Below the pieces are notes generated by a model that had not been told where the DNA came from, did not search any database, and was given only the letters and a program-made list of their open reading frames with translations. Made by a program: the position numbers and the translations under genes. From Calliphora vicina (lineage: Eukaryota; Arthropoda; Insecta; Diptera; Calliphoridae): a stretch of DNA of 64,000 bases. Location: the NCBI RefSeq assembly GCF_958450345.1, contig NC_088783.1, positions 22,695,701 to 22,759,700 of the forward strand, given 5' to 3'. This document shows, piece by piece, positions 48,180 to 58,831 of the stretch (the stretch's first letter is position 1; every line of letters begins with the position of its first letter).

Positions 48180-49073
48180 ATCATAAATGACGCGTCATTT
48201 CCGAAATTTCACCAATGGTTATGGTGAATGTGTTCCAACGGTTTCAACGTGCGAGAGATGGTTGGTGGGGTTCAAAGATAACCCAGGCCAGCCAAAAAAA
48301 GTTTGAAAACCAAGAATTGGAGGTATTACTCCATCAACAATTGGTAAAACTCAGCAGCAGTTTTCATGCAAAAGAAGGGAAATTGGAACTTGAAAGACGA
48401 TTTTGCATGTACGGAATTATGCTTGGGCGCTGTAAAAGAAAATTATGTTTGCGACGAATCATTACTTCCGATGAAAAATTGAAACATTACAACAACCCGA
48501 AGCATTATAGATCGCACATGAAGCCCGGCCAACCAGCCGAATCGACACCAAAGCCAAATATCCATGGCGCTATGTTAATTTTCGGTTTTTGGTGGGAGCA
48601 AAAAGGGTTCTATCTATTATGAGCTGCTGAAATCTGAAGCAACTGATTCGTTTGAAGCGAGTATAGGCCGAATAACGAACAGAATATGCGGACAAACATG
48701 AAACCGTGATATTCTATCATGACAACGCTAGGCCACATGTAGCATTACCTGTTAAAAAGTATTTAGAATGAAATATTTGTGATATTTTGCCTCACCCTCC
48801 TTATAGTCCAGACCATGCTTCGTCCGATTACTATTTGTTTCGATCGATGAAGAACGCTCTCACTTTGAAATAGAGTACCCTATTGGCTTGATTAGTTCTT
48901 TGCCTCAAAAGATGAACAGTTCTTTTGGCTCGGAATCCATATGATGCCAGAAAGATGGGAAAAGGTCATAGCTAACAACGGACAATAATTTGAATAAATT
49001 TATATTGTACGAATGTTTCAAAATAAAAACTAAAAATTTAAAAAAATCCCGCATTTTTAAGTCATGCACCCAA
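48180..49073 (+). mobile_element. Mariner relic H
   Basis: Plus-strand copy with the 3' end preserved (TTTTTAAGTCATGCACCCAA, then TA). The long frame 48215-48622 includes RRIITSDEKLKHYNNPKH and STPKPNIHGA. After a frameshift comes HDNARPHVALPVKKYLE, a stop, then PHPPYSPDHASSDYYLF. The Asp of HDNAR and the Asp of SDYYLF are 34 residues apart, the classical mariner D34D spacing. The 5' end is missing. Dead because of stops and frameshifts. Confidence 0.85.
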
Positions 49074-49089
49074 TATATTGGTGATGAGT

Positions 49090-49555
49090 ACTATGAGTTC
49101 ACAATGATAAGTTTGTCATTCCGTTTGTAATTTCTACATTTTTCATTTGCGACCCCACAAAGTATATATATTCTGGATCGTTATAGACTGAGAAGTCGAT
49201 ATAGCCAAGTCCGTCTGTATGTTGAAATCAAGTTTCGTAGTTCCCAAATAACTTACAAATATGATTGATACATCAATGTATCGTGAATTCTTGCGGCTCC
49301 GTTACTATTTAAAATCGAGAAAATCGGCCCACAAAAGGCTGAGATATAAGGAAAAATCCAGGACAACCTCGTTTTTGGCCTATTTTTGATATATATCTGG
49401 ATTACTAAGTCACTAATATAGACAATATGATGTATATAAGGTTATAGTGATTTTTAAAAATGTTTGCTTGAAAATAAATTTATTATTCTAAACTGAACAA
49501 GTTTATTAATTCGAACAAAAATGTATATTTTCTTCGATTATTCGAATTGCCCTAC
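49090..49555. repeat. Dispersed repeat R2
   Basis: Starts right after mariner H with 'TTTGTCATTCCGTTTGTAAT', and includes 'AAGTATATATATTCTGGATC', 'CCACAAAAGGCTGAGATATA' and 'GATTACTAAGTCACTAATAT'. It stops near the TTCGAATT block at 49540. Confidence 0.7.
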
Positions 49556-51129
49556 TAATGGAAAAATTGCCAATTAAAAGACATCTTATAGACTTTCTAG
49601 GTCCATAAATGCCTAAGTTATAGATGCAAAAATTATTATACAAATATGTAAAAAACTCTTACTTGTTTTTGCAAAAAAAAAAACATTTGAATAAATTTTA
49701 AATAAAAATTCTAAATTAGTCACATTTGTCGCCCAACGTTCTCATTGTAGTTGCATTATTACCTGCAATTTTGGTTTTCTTAAATTTATTTTGTTTATAT
49801 TGAAATTGTGGATCACATTGCCACGCTCGCTATTTATAAAATGCTTGATTACTTTGCTCGTTGATGCGAGTGTACTTAGGCAGACAACGCAATTATTATA
49901 GAGTACAGTGTAGAGCAGTGGGGACTGACTAATCGAACTCGTACTCGCTGATTAACGTGGCATTCGTTAAAGACACACTACACCACAGCACACAACTGAC
50001 GGTTGAATTTGAAAACAAAACAACAAAACCAACACGTTGTGTGTGCCCGTTGTGGATCTATCTAATCAAGACAGTGAAGTTTTTGTACTCTTGGATTCAG
50101 TCGTTTTTTGGATGTGTAACTGAACGCTACACAAACGTGTTGATGGTTGCTTGGGGCTTAGATAGTTTTTCGTTTGCGGTTTCGTGTCGTTTTGTTGTAA
50201 ATGATCTTTGGATTTTTTTTTTGTTGTTTTGTTTAAACTAAACTGGGGGTTTCGAAATATTTGTTTGGAGTTAAAAACGCAATGATGCTGCACATACATT
50301 AAATGACTAAATCTTAAAAGAAAACTGAAAAAAAGAAATGAGTTTTGAGATATAAAAAAAAAACAAGGAAGAAGAAATAATAAAAAACCAGAATTTTTTG
50401 ATAAATGAAATAGAAAAGAAACAAAACGCAAAGAGCGAGTGAAGTAGTAAATGTATCTTAAAGTGTTCTTCTTTTGCTCTGGTATTGTGTGTGACTCAGC
50501 CCACAATAAAATGTCTTGAAACATTCCTCAGCGCCTGCGCGACATTTGAAAAGAATTTTTTTTTTTTCAAAAAAAGAACAACATTTTAACAGATGACTTG
50601 TGAATGTATTTGAGTTTTTTTTAATGAATTTTATAATAAAAAAGTGTGGTGTAAATTTTTTGTATGGTTTATTATTGATGATGATAATCCCAACTTATAG
50701 TTAAAGTGAAAAAGTAGAAACAAAAAAAAAGCAAAGAAAAAATTGAAAAAAAACAGTCAGTGGTAAATGCTATCGATTCTTGGCTTTTCGTCTTGTCTTG
50801 TCTATCTATCTCTATTGCAAAAGCTGCCACCGCCGGTCGTGATTCTGTTGATTTTCAAGGCAAATTCAGTGCATTGACTTTTAGAAGAACAGCAGCAGAA
50901 ATTATTGTAAAATTCTGGTTCTTACTTGCTGTTTGTTGCCAGCAACTATTGCAGTTGTAGCTGGCTGCCTGCCTGCCTGCTACTTGGCCAGGTTGCAAAG
51001 CAACTTGTATTGTAAATTATACAAGATTGCAGCACTGCACTGCACTTACTTACTCGGTGTATGAGAATGTGAATGCTGTGGTATGCAGCTTCTAGTTATC
51101 AAACATTATTCGTGCCTGGACTAACTAGT
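49556..51129 (+). other. Region upstream of the long exon, possible promoter
   Basis: Less repetitive than its surroundings, with GC-richer patches (49850-50050, 50950-51110). This suits a promoter or an untranslated exon, but no TATA box or initiator can be fixed. The long minus-strand frame at 50066-50524 is Lys/Ser/Phe-rich and lacks any family resemblance; it is treated as chance. CTGCCTGCCTGCCTGC occurs at about 50965. Confidence 0.35.
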
Positions 51130-51715
51130 GTTATTGGGTGTAATTTTCTTAATTATATATGAAAAAAAAGGAAGAAAATAGTGCAGAATACAAAAGAATT
51201 TTACAGACATTATAATAAGGAAATAAACTATTTGGAAACTAAAGCAAAGTTAATGGCCAAACAGGAGAAGGATTCCAAGAACAAAAGAAGCAAATAACAT
51301 TTCAAAAGTGTATAAAAGCAAATTCTAGTGCTGAAACAACTAAAAAAAATAATTTGAAAATAAAATTTTGGAATTTTTTAAAAAATCTCAAACAGAATAT
51401 TGCATTTAAAGAAAAGTTTTATTAAAAACGTTTAACAATTATTAATTACAAAAAAGTGTTTTGAAAACAAAATTAAAATTTTTTAAAAAAAAGTGAAAAT
51501 AAATTTCGAAATTTTTAAAAAAGACACAACTTAAAACTATTACCAAACAGCTTTAATTAAAACTCAATAAGTTTTACACAAAATAACAAACAAATTCTCA
51601 AACCATTTGGGAATTACAAACAAAAGTTCTTTACAGAACATGTTAAGAAAATTGTTCTAAAACAAATAATAATTTTAATTACAACACAACTTAAATACAA
51701 AAAAAACACATAAAA
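51130..51715 (+). promoter_or_regulatory. A-rich 5' leader of the long exon
   Basis: Nearly 600 bases of strongly A-rich DNA run without obvious splice acceptors into the ATG at 51716 (context ATAAAAATGAG). It contains two upstream ORFs: 51253-51297 (14 codons, MAKQEKDSKNKRSK) and 51640-51660 (6 codons, MLRKLF). The transcription start is unknown. Confidence 0.45.
51253..51297 (+). promoter_or_regulatory. 14-codon upstream ORF, Lys-rich
   Basis: ATG at 51253, stop TAA at 51295-51297, followed by a second, 6-codon ORF at 51640-51660. The codons are mostly Lys/Lys-like A-rich triplets, so chance in an A-rich leader is possible. If transcribed, both would precede the main start codon. Confidence 0.35.
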
Positions 51716-52412
51716 ATGAGTGATATAAAAATTGGAGAATCGAATAAAAATGCCTTAAATGCAGCCAGCAGAGGTAATAGCAACAAAACCAGTAAACCAT
51801 TTTGTTCGCTGGCGTATCTGGCCAAAAGTACAATTGCCATAAATGGTACCAACGACATCAGAACTATAAATGGTCATGGCAGCTGCAGCAGCACTGCAAG
51901 CAAAAACAACAGCCAAAGCCACACCAACTTGAATAATGGCAATAATTGTCAGCCATCAACGCCAAATGTGGCAGCTACAGCGAAAGTGAATGAACGTGGA
52001 TCACCATCATTGCCAACAGGTGCCAGCACCACAGTTAATGGTCATCACACACAGAACGGTAATAACTATCAGACATCCACGACCAGCAACTCGAATAAAA
52101 ATAATAACAACATCCACAACACCTGCCCCGACTACAAACACAACTCGAATGGTAGATCTAGTGTGTCCGATGTCTTTGGCATCATCAATGAGGAGGACAT
52201 GGAAAATTGTTGCGATCAAGTGGATGGCGAAATGTCAAATGACTTGAGACGTCCTTGGGAGCTGACAAATGGTTCATATGTTAAACGTGTGCCGCCCTCA
52301 TTAATGACCACAAATGGCGGCCACATAAATGGTCTGCCCTCACTTTCCAAACTTAACAGTCTAGATTGTTGGGATTACACGATCGAGCTAGAATGTCTGC
52401 AAGGGCCACAAG
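51716..52412 (+). CDS. Long alternative first coding exon, Asn-rich (CDR2/centrocortin-like gene?)
   Basis: The only long host-like frame in the window. It runs 232 codons from ATG 51716 to CAA G, where AAG|GTAACT gives a splice donor at 52413; the frame stops two codons into the intron. Residues 1-50 are mixed (SLAYLAKSTIAI at 31-41). Residues 50-150 are Asn/Ser/Thr/His-rich low complexity. An acidic patch with two Cys (EEDMENCCDQVDGEM) spans 159-173. The exon ends with DCWDYTIELECLQGPQ (217-232). No signal peptide, membrane segment or catalytic motif is seen. The end resembles the Trp/Tyr-acidic lead-in to the DLQLAAELGKTL coiled coil of CDR2 proteins, whose fly member centrocortin is a centrosome/mRNA-localisation protein; the split codon starting with G would allow that Asp. 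This is a memory-based inference. Codon use is GC-richer than the flanks, supporting real coding. Confidence 0.85.
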
Positions 52413-53205
52413 GTAACTAAAACTAAATAAATATTATTAATTCTAAGCACATATTATGTACTTAAAAAAAACAACCAAAACTTTCACATTTTTAAAGTTA
52501 ATGTTCAGCATATTTTCAATTTTTGGTTTTTATGTTTGTTAACCAATAAACAACAATTCTTGTGTAGCCAAGTTTTTTTTTGGCAATCTGAACTTCCTCT
52601 TTAAATAGTTTTTTTTTTTTGTTACGTTTCTAATGTTTTTGTTAACAAATATTTTTTCTAAGGTAATAACTCAAACATAAAAAACAAAACTATAAAGATG
52701 ATGAGTAATAATTATAACTAATTATATGCCAATTTTATAAATTAATTTGTGATGTGCTAAAAGCTAATAAAAATATTAATTAAGCACCTTAATGCTTCAG
52801 AAATTTACGAAAGATCAGCAGGAGTATTAATTGAAATTAATAAAGCAAATAAATTTGGTTTTTTTTAATAAAAAACTACATAGGAAGTAAAAATTTAATA
52901 AAGTTTAATGGAAATTTGTAAGAAATTTGTAAGAAATTTTACCAAAAATTTGGTATTGGTATTTTTTTTGTTATTTAACAGTTTATTGTCAATTTCTTTA
53001 AAAGTCCTTTTAAATAATTGTTTATTTGCAATAATTTTGGAAAATATTTAAACTCTTTTTGAAGTGTTGCGTTCCTGAGTTATTGTATTCCTGAATGAAA
53101 AATAAAAATTCGATAGAAGTAATTCTTAATTCAAATTTTCAAAATCAAATTATCTTTAATTCAAATCTAGTACAAATATTCTTTAGGCATTTTTTTTAAA
53201 TCATT
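52413..53205. other. Intron after the long exon, nothing recognised
   Basis: Starts with the donor GTAACT. AT-rich, with the ATTCAAAT texture rising after 53080. Confidence 0.5.
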
Positions 53206-53680
53206 CCCAATAAGCATTTTTACTGGATTTCAAGTTGAAAGCAAGTGTAATTCAAGCCTTAAATTATATTTAAGCAATTGAATTACAGTTTTATTACACT
53301 TTATTTCAATAGCATTCTCCAGTAAAAAGGAAACATAAATTCAAGCCATTCATTGGCATTCAAGTCAAATTCCAACAAAATTTTCAAGTGCTTGAATTTT
53401 GGAATTGTTTTGTAAATGATTAAAAGTAAAAAAGCCCAATAAGCATTTTTACTGGAATTCAAGTTGAAAGTAAGTGTAATTCAAGCCTTGAATTATAGTC
53501 AAGTAATTGAATTACACTTTATTTCAATAGCATTATTCAGTAAAAAGGAAACATAAATTCAAGGCAAATGATTTTTGTTTGAAAAATATTTAATTGTTTT
53601 GAAAAGAAATTCAATACATTTGTATTCAAATCAAATTCCAACAATGTGCTTGAATTAGGGAATAAACTAATTAAATGAAG
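53206..53680 (+). repeat. Repeat R4 (CCAATAAGCATTTTTACTGG), two copies
   Basis: Two adjacent copies (about 53206-53420 and 53435-53660) share CCCAATAAGCATTTTTACTG, GTGTAATTCAAGCCTT, AATTGAATTACA and CAGTAAAAAGGAAACATAAA. A third, and its duplicate, lies at 57175-57370 and 58090-58285. Likely a small non-autonomous transposon. Ends are not fixed. Confidence 0.7.
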
Positions 53681-53769
53681 ACAAAATATTTTAATTTTAT
53701 TTGGAATAGATTTGAATTAAAACAAGTAATCAATACGTGACAATAAAATATTTTTCTGATATAGGAGTT

Positions 53770-54290
53770 ATATGTGGCAGATCTTCACAAAAGTTGGCAG
53801 AAAAATTTACGTTCATATAAAACTTGTTTATGTCCAATTTCATCAGGATTTAATTGTAATTATTATAAGACTATTATGAATGTTCAAGACATTTTCTGTG
53901 GGGGACCTTTTGTGGGGACTAGGGACAAATGTTACCCGATTTCGTCATACTTTACAGTATAATCTCAGAGTACTTAGAACAAATTTGTGCAAAATTTTAT
54001 TAGGATTGTCGCATAATCAACATATTTATGACGGCTCAAACATTTGTATGGGGACTACAGCAAACAAATTATATCAACAGAGATAGTCAGTCAGCTAGCT
54101 CCTTTCGTTTGGGTTCTATCGTGTTTTCAGCAGACAAACAGGGAGACATACGGACGGACATAGCTAGATCGTCTTAGAATTGCATAAGGAACCAGAATAT
54201 ATATAATTTGGTGGGTCTTCAATGAATATTTCGATGTGTTACAAACAGAATGACATCTTTTTTGATGGAGGGTATAAAAATCCATTCAAA
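53770..54290 (+). repeat. Dispersed repeat R1
   Basis: Matches 3766-4150 in the opposite orientation and 40200-40385 in the same orientation: 'GGGGACTAGGGACAAATG', 'TTTACAGTATAA', 'TTATGACGGCTCAAAC', 'TCGTTTGGGTTCTATCGTG' and a final 'GGAGGGTATAAAAA'. The short frames within are not genes. Confidence 0.75.
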
Positions 54291-54689
54291 GGTTGAATTT
54301 TATTATTAATTAACTCCATTTTGAATTAATTCAACAATGAATAAATTCTATTCAAATAAAATCATTTAAATGAAGTTAAAATTGCTTTATGGAATGAATT
54401 GCAGACCTTTTTTTGAATTAATAAATTCGAAGGTCTGGTTCATAACTTTTAACGCTAGCAAAAGAAAAAATAATTTTTAGAAGATAGAATGTATATTATT
54501 TTTAATTAAAAAATTCAATTAATACAATGTACTAAAGCAATGTACTGATTTAACGTTAGGAGAAATATCGCGTTTTAGAGTTTGTTGCAATTTTAATTCA
54601 TTTTTATTTTGGACTAAAATTTGAGACTGAATACTTTAAAATCTGAAGAAAAGGGTAATATTTAAAATTCATCCGTTTATATCTTATTA

Positions 54690-54936
54690 CACAGAGAAAA
54701 CAAATTCGTGATAGCAACCGAATTTGTTGCCAATCGAATGATTCTATCTTTGTGACCGAATTTTACAGTTGTGACTACAATATTTTGTAAGGGGTAACTA
54801 AAGTTTGGTTACCTCAACTGAAATTCTTCATTGTCAACTGACTTTCTGTTGTTAGAACTGAAAAATTCTATATGTGCAACCGAATCATTCGATTGTCAAC
54901 AAATTCGGTTGCTATCACGAATTTGTTTTCTCTGTG
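54690..54936. mobile_element. CACAGAGAAAA MITE, copy 3
   Basis: 247 bp with perfect ends CACAGAGAAAACAAATTCGT and ACGAATTTGTTTTCTCTGTG, and TA on both sides (54688-54689 and 54937-54938). Same length and arm order as 37650-37896. The plus frame 54831-55181 runs out of its right arm and is not taken as a gene. Confidence 0.9.
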
Positions 54937-55381
54937 TATGTTTACAACATTTAAAGAACCGGTTTGATTCAGTTACTGAAACATATAGAAATACATACGA
55001 TAATCAAATGGTGAATAAATCGAAGTCAAAGATATTTCATAAAACAATACTCTTTATCTATTTACAATTCAGTTATAGAAATTGTTACAAAATTGTAGAA
55101 AAAAGAGAAAAGCCTTCTCAAAAGCCATTAAAACTTTTAAAATTTCGAAAATACAGCCATAGACAACAACTAGATAGGTAACTGAGAGCCAAAAACCTAA
55201 GTCTGTTGTCAAAAACCTAATTCATGAGAATGTATTGAATGAATTTTGTTATTGTATCACCCGTATGTGTGAAAAGAGAGCAATTTTTCCATATATATTA
55301 CTCTCTCCTTCCGTTCTATGTATTTATTCTATGAATACAGCAATTAAATGAGTAAAATATTGTTTGGTACTTTTTAAAAGT

Positions 55382-55629
55382 AGAAAATGATATTAAAATC
55401 GTAGTAGCAACCGAATTTATTGTCAATCAAATGATTCTACCTCAGTGACCCAATTTTACAGTTGTGGCTACAAAATTTTAGAAGGCGTAATAAAAGTTTG
55501 GTTCCTTAAACCGAAATTCTTCTTTATCGACTGACTTTCTCTTGATAGAGCCGAAAAATTATGTGTGTGCAACCGAATCATTCGATTGGCAACAAATTCG
55601 TTTGCTACTACGATTCTGATTTCTCTTTG
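55382..55629. mobile_element. CACAGAGAAAA MITE, eroded copy
   Basis: The arms TCGTAGTAGCAACCGAAT and its mirror, ending TTGCTACTACGATTCTGATT, are clear. The terminal CACAGAG is lost at the left, and the right reads TTTCTCTTTG. Older than the copy 450 bp upstream. Confidence 0.75.
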
Positions 55630-57001
55630 TTTGTTTAAATTTTTTATTAGTTGTGATTTAATCAGTTGAAATTATACTAGAAAGAAATAGTGTCGTAATT
55701 ATTTTCCCAGAGTTAGGGTTCGTTTCTAGTTCTAACAATTTATATGAAAGTTTCTGTAACTTTAACAGGGCTGTGACAGATCCTTAAACCAATGGTTAGA
55801 AAATTATACTCAAATTTAATTATTTTTTTAAACAAATTATTATAATGGTTTGCTATTTAGATTAACAAGTTTAATTTTTTAAAATTTCTTAAAACTGTTG
55901 ATTCGTTTTTATGATTTCCTGATTTAAATTATGGAAAAAATCCTACAATTTCAAATCTTAAGTATTTATATATCATTAAAGTGATGACAGATTTTATTTA
56001 TTTAAGAAACATTTCAAGGGCGTGCTATTTATAATAATGAAAAGTGTTTATTTATATTCCTCCAATAATTATGGGTGTTGAAAATTGTTATGCCCTCATT
56101 TATTTATTAAACACTTCTACTCAATTAAACAGAGTACTACCAAATATATTCAATATACATATGCCTGTGTTTTGGATCTATTTATCTGTAGATGCAGACT
56201 ACTGAGCAGATCAAAAAACTAGGGTTAGTGGGTTTGGATATCAGAAAACACTTTTATGAATTTTAATTATTTTTATGTTTAAGGAAGACAGAAATTCTGT
56301 AATAAATTTAAAATAAAAAAATAAATTTAAAATTTTGGAGAATTCAATTTATATATCGTTATCTTAGAGTTGAAAAATTTTAAGTATTTCCATACTTTAT
56401 GAACTCCATTAAAACATAATTGCATATTTTTAGTTAACTTTTCTATCACTGTGTAATTTTTTACTAGTGATACAAATTATTCGATTAAAAAATTGTGTAA
56501 ATTAATCGATCACTCGATTAGAAAACTAATTATAATCTTTTATTCGATTTAAATTTACATTTAGAGTTAAACCCGATTACAAAATATTTTGTAATGTATT
56601 TTTGTCTTTCCTGTAAAGTTTATAAAAATGGAATTAGCTTCTTTGCACACTAAGCTAATGACATTTAAGAATTATTACCTTGTAAAAGTATAAAATTTCC
56701 TGTTGGTTTTAAACATTAACAGCCAGACACTAAAATTAGTTCACATTATCAGTGGAACCACAGCGAATTTCTCAGCATGGAATTTTCACTTTAAGGAAAC
56801 TTACAGAAAAACCACAGAAACTTGGTAAATTTTTTACATAATTTAATTAAATAATTTCTTATATCATTACAACAAAACATACATACAAATAATAAATAAT
56901 AAAACAAGTATTGTATTCAATATGTAATTGTCTAGTAGATGGTTATCCCGTTATCTGACTGCATGTAATTTTACACCTCGAAATTCTAGTGTGTCGTCGT
57001 C
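55630..57001. other. Intron, nothing firm
   Basis: AT-rich. ATTCGATT/AATCGAT motifs near 56470-56550 recall the ends of the CGAATAATTCG element at 41605 and may be a relic. No exon. Confidence 0.4.
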
Positions 57002-57916
57002 TAGTGGCACTGTGCACCACACAATATTATTGAGCACTTATTGTAAGAATGAATGAATGTATGTAGTATAAAGTTGTAACAGAGTTGTTAAATAACATTT
57101 ACAAATTGTACCCATAAATGAGAAAAATGGTACTTTTTTAGTCAAATTTTTATAGCCTTCACCATTAGAGGTAGCCAATAAGCATTTTAATGGAATTCAA
57201 GTGTAATTCAAGCCTTTAATTACAGTCAAGCAATTGAATTAAAATTATATTACACTTTATATCAATAGAGTTCTTTAGTAAAAAGGCCATATGTTTTTTG
57301 TTTGAAAAATAGTTAAAACATAATTATATTTGCATTCAAGACAAATTCCAACAAAAGTGCTTGAATTTTTGGGGACTTGTAATTTCTACATTTTTCATTT
57401 GCGAACCCTTAAAGTATATTTATCAACTTTCCGTAGCCATCAAATAAGTTACATACATGATTCTAACATGAATATATGCGCTATAGTGCCGGTTCAGTTA
57501 CTATTTAAAGTCGAGAAAATCGGCCCACAAATGGCTGAGATATAAGCAAAAATCACAACGTCGATTTTTGAACTATTTTTGATGTACATATATCTGAATT
57601 ACTATGTCAGTAATAAAGACAATATGGATACCTCATGATAGATATTTGAAAGAACTTTCCAACGACGTATATAACGCCATAATAATTTGGATCTACAATG
57701 AGTAAAAATTGGGAAACATAATTTTTAACACGAGTTTTTTTTTACCAAAAAATTTTTTTCAGCACAAACATTTTTTTAAAATATTTTTTTTTTAAAACCA
57801 GTAAGAGCTCTATATTTGAATCTTTCAAAAATTTCTAAAAAGGATAATTTTTGAATTTTTTTTTGGAAAAAAATGTTTTAAAAAAAAAAATATTTTCAAT
57901 CCTTTTTAGAAATAAA
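57002..57916 (+). repeat. 915-bp tandem duplication, first copy
   Basis: Identical by eye to the following 915 bp. It contains an R4 unit (57175-57370) and part of repeat R2 (57360-57900). The junction reads AGAAATAAA|TAGTGGCACTG at 57916/57917. The identical 71-residue frames at 57330 and 58245 lie in the repeats and are not genes. Confidence 0.9.
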
Positions 57917-58831
57917 TAGTGGCACTGTGCACCACACAATATTATTGAGCACTTATTGTAAGAATGAATGAATGTATGTAGTATAAAGTTGTAACAGAGT
58001 TGTTAAATAACATTTACAAATTGTACCCATAAATGAGAAAAATGGTACTTTTTTAGTCAAATTTTTATAGCCTTCACCATTAGAGGTAGCCAATAAGCAT
58101 TTTAATGGAATTCAAGTGTAATTCAAGCCTTTAATTACAGTCAAGCAATTGAATTAAAATTATATTACACTTTATATCAATAGAGTTCTTTAGTAAAAAG
58201 GCCATATGTTTTTTGTTTGAAAAATAGTTAAAACATAATTATATTTGCATTCAAGACAAATTCCAACAAAAGTGCTTGAATTTTTGGGGACTTGTAATTT
58301 CTACATTTTTCATTTGCGAACCCTTAAAGTATATTTATCAACTTTCCGTAGCCATCAAATAAGTTACATACATGATTCTAACATGAATATATGCGCTATA
58401 GTGCCGGTTCAGTTACTATTTAAAGTCGAGAAAATCGGCCCACAAATGGCTGAGATATAAGCAAAAATCACAACGTCGATTTTTGAACTATTTTTGATGT
58501 ACATATATCTGAATTACTATGTCAGTAATAAAGACAATATGGATACCTCATGATAGATATTTGAAAGAACTTTCCAACGACGTATATAACGCCATAATAA
58601 TTTGGATCTACAATGAGTAAAAATTGGGAAACATAATTTTTAACACGAGTTTTTTTTTACCAAAAAATTTTTTTCAGCACAAACATTTTTTTAAAATATT
58701 TTTTTTTTAAAACCAGTAAGAGCTCTATATTTGAATCTTTCAAAAATTTCTAAAAAGGATAATTTTTGAATTTTTTTTTGGAAAAAAATGTTTTAAAAAA
58801 AAAAATATTTTCAATCCTTTTTAGAAATAAA
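57917..58831 (+). repeat. 915-bp tandem duplication, second copy
   Basis: Second copy, ending at AGAAATAAA (58831) before GTATACTTTGGTGAAGGG, which continues the R2 repeat to its normal terminal motif. Homopolymer runs are the same in both copies, pointing to a very recent event or an assembly duplicate. Confidence 0.9.

Noticed and set aside
50066..50524. 152-residue minus-strand open frame
   Set aside because: Lys/Ser/Phe-rich low complexity antisense to the probable promoter and leader region; no recognisable family.
52007..52247. Overlapping frames on both strands inside the long exon
   Set aside because: Shadows of the Asn/Ser/Thr-rich coding exon in other frames.
57330..58460. Two identical 71-residue frames
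   Set aside because: Identical because of the 915-bp duplication, and located in dispersed repeats R4 and R2.
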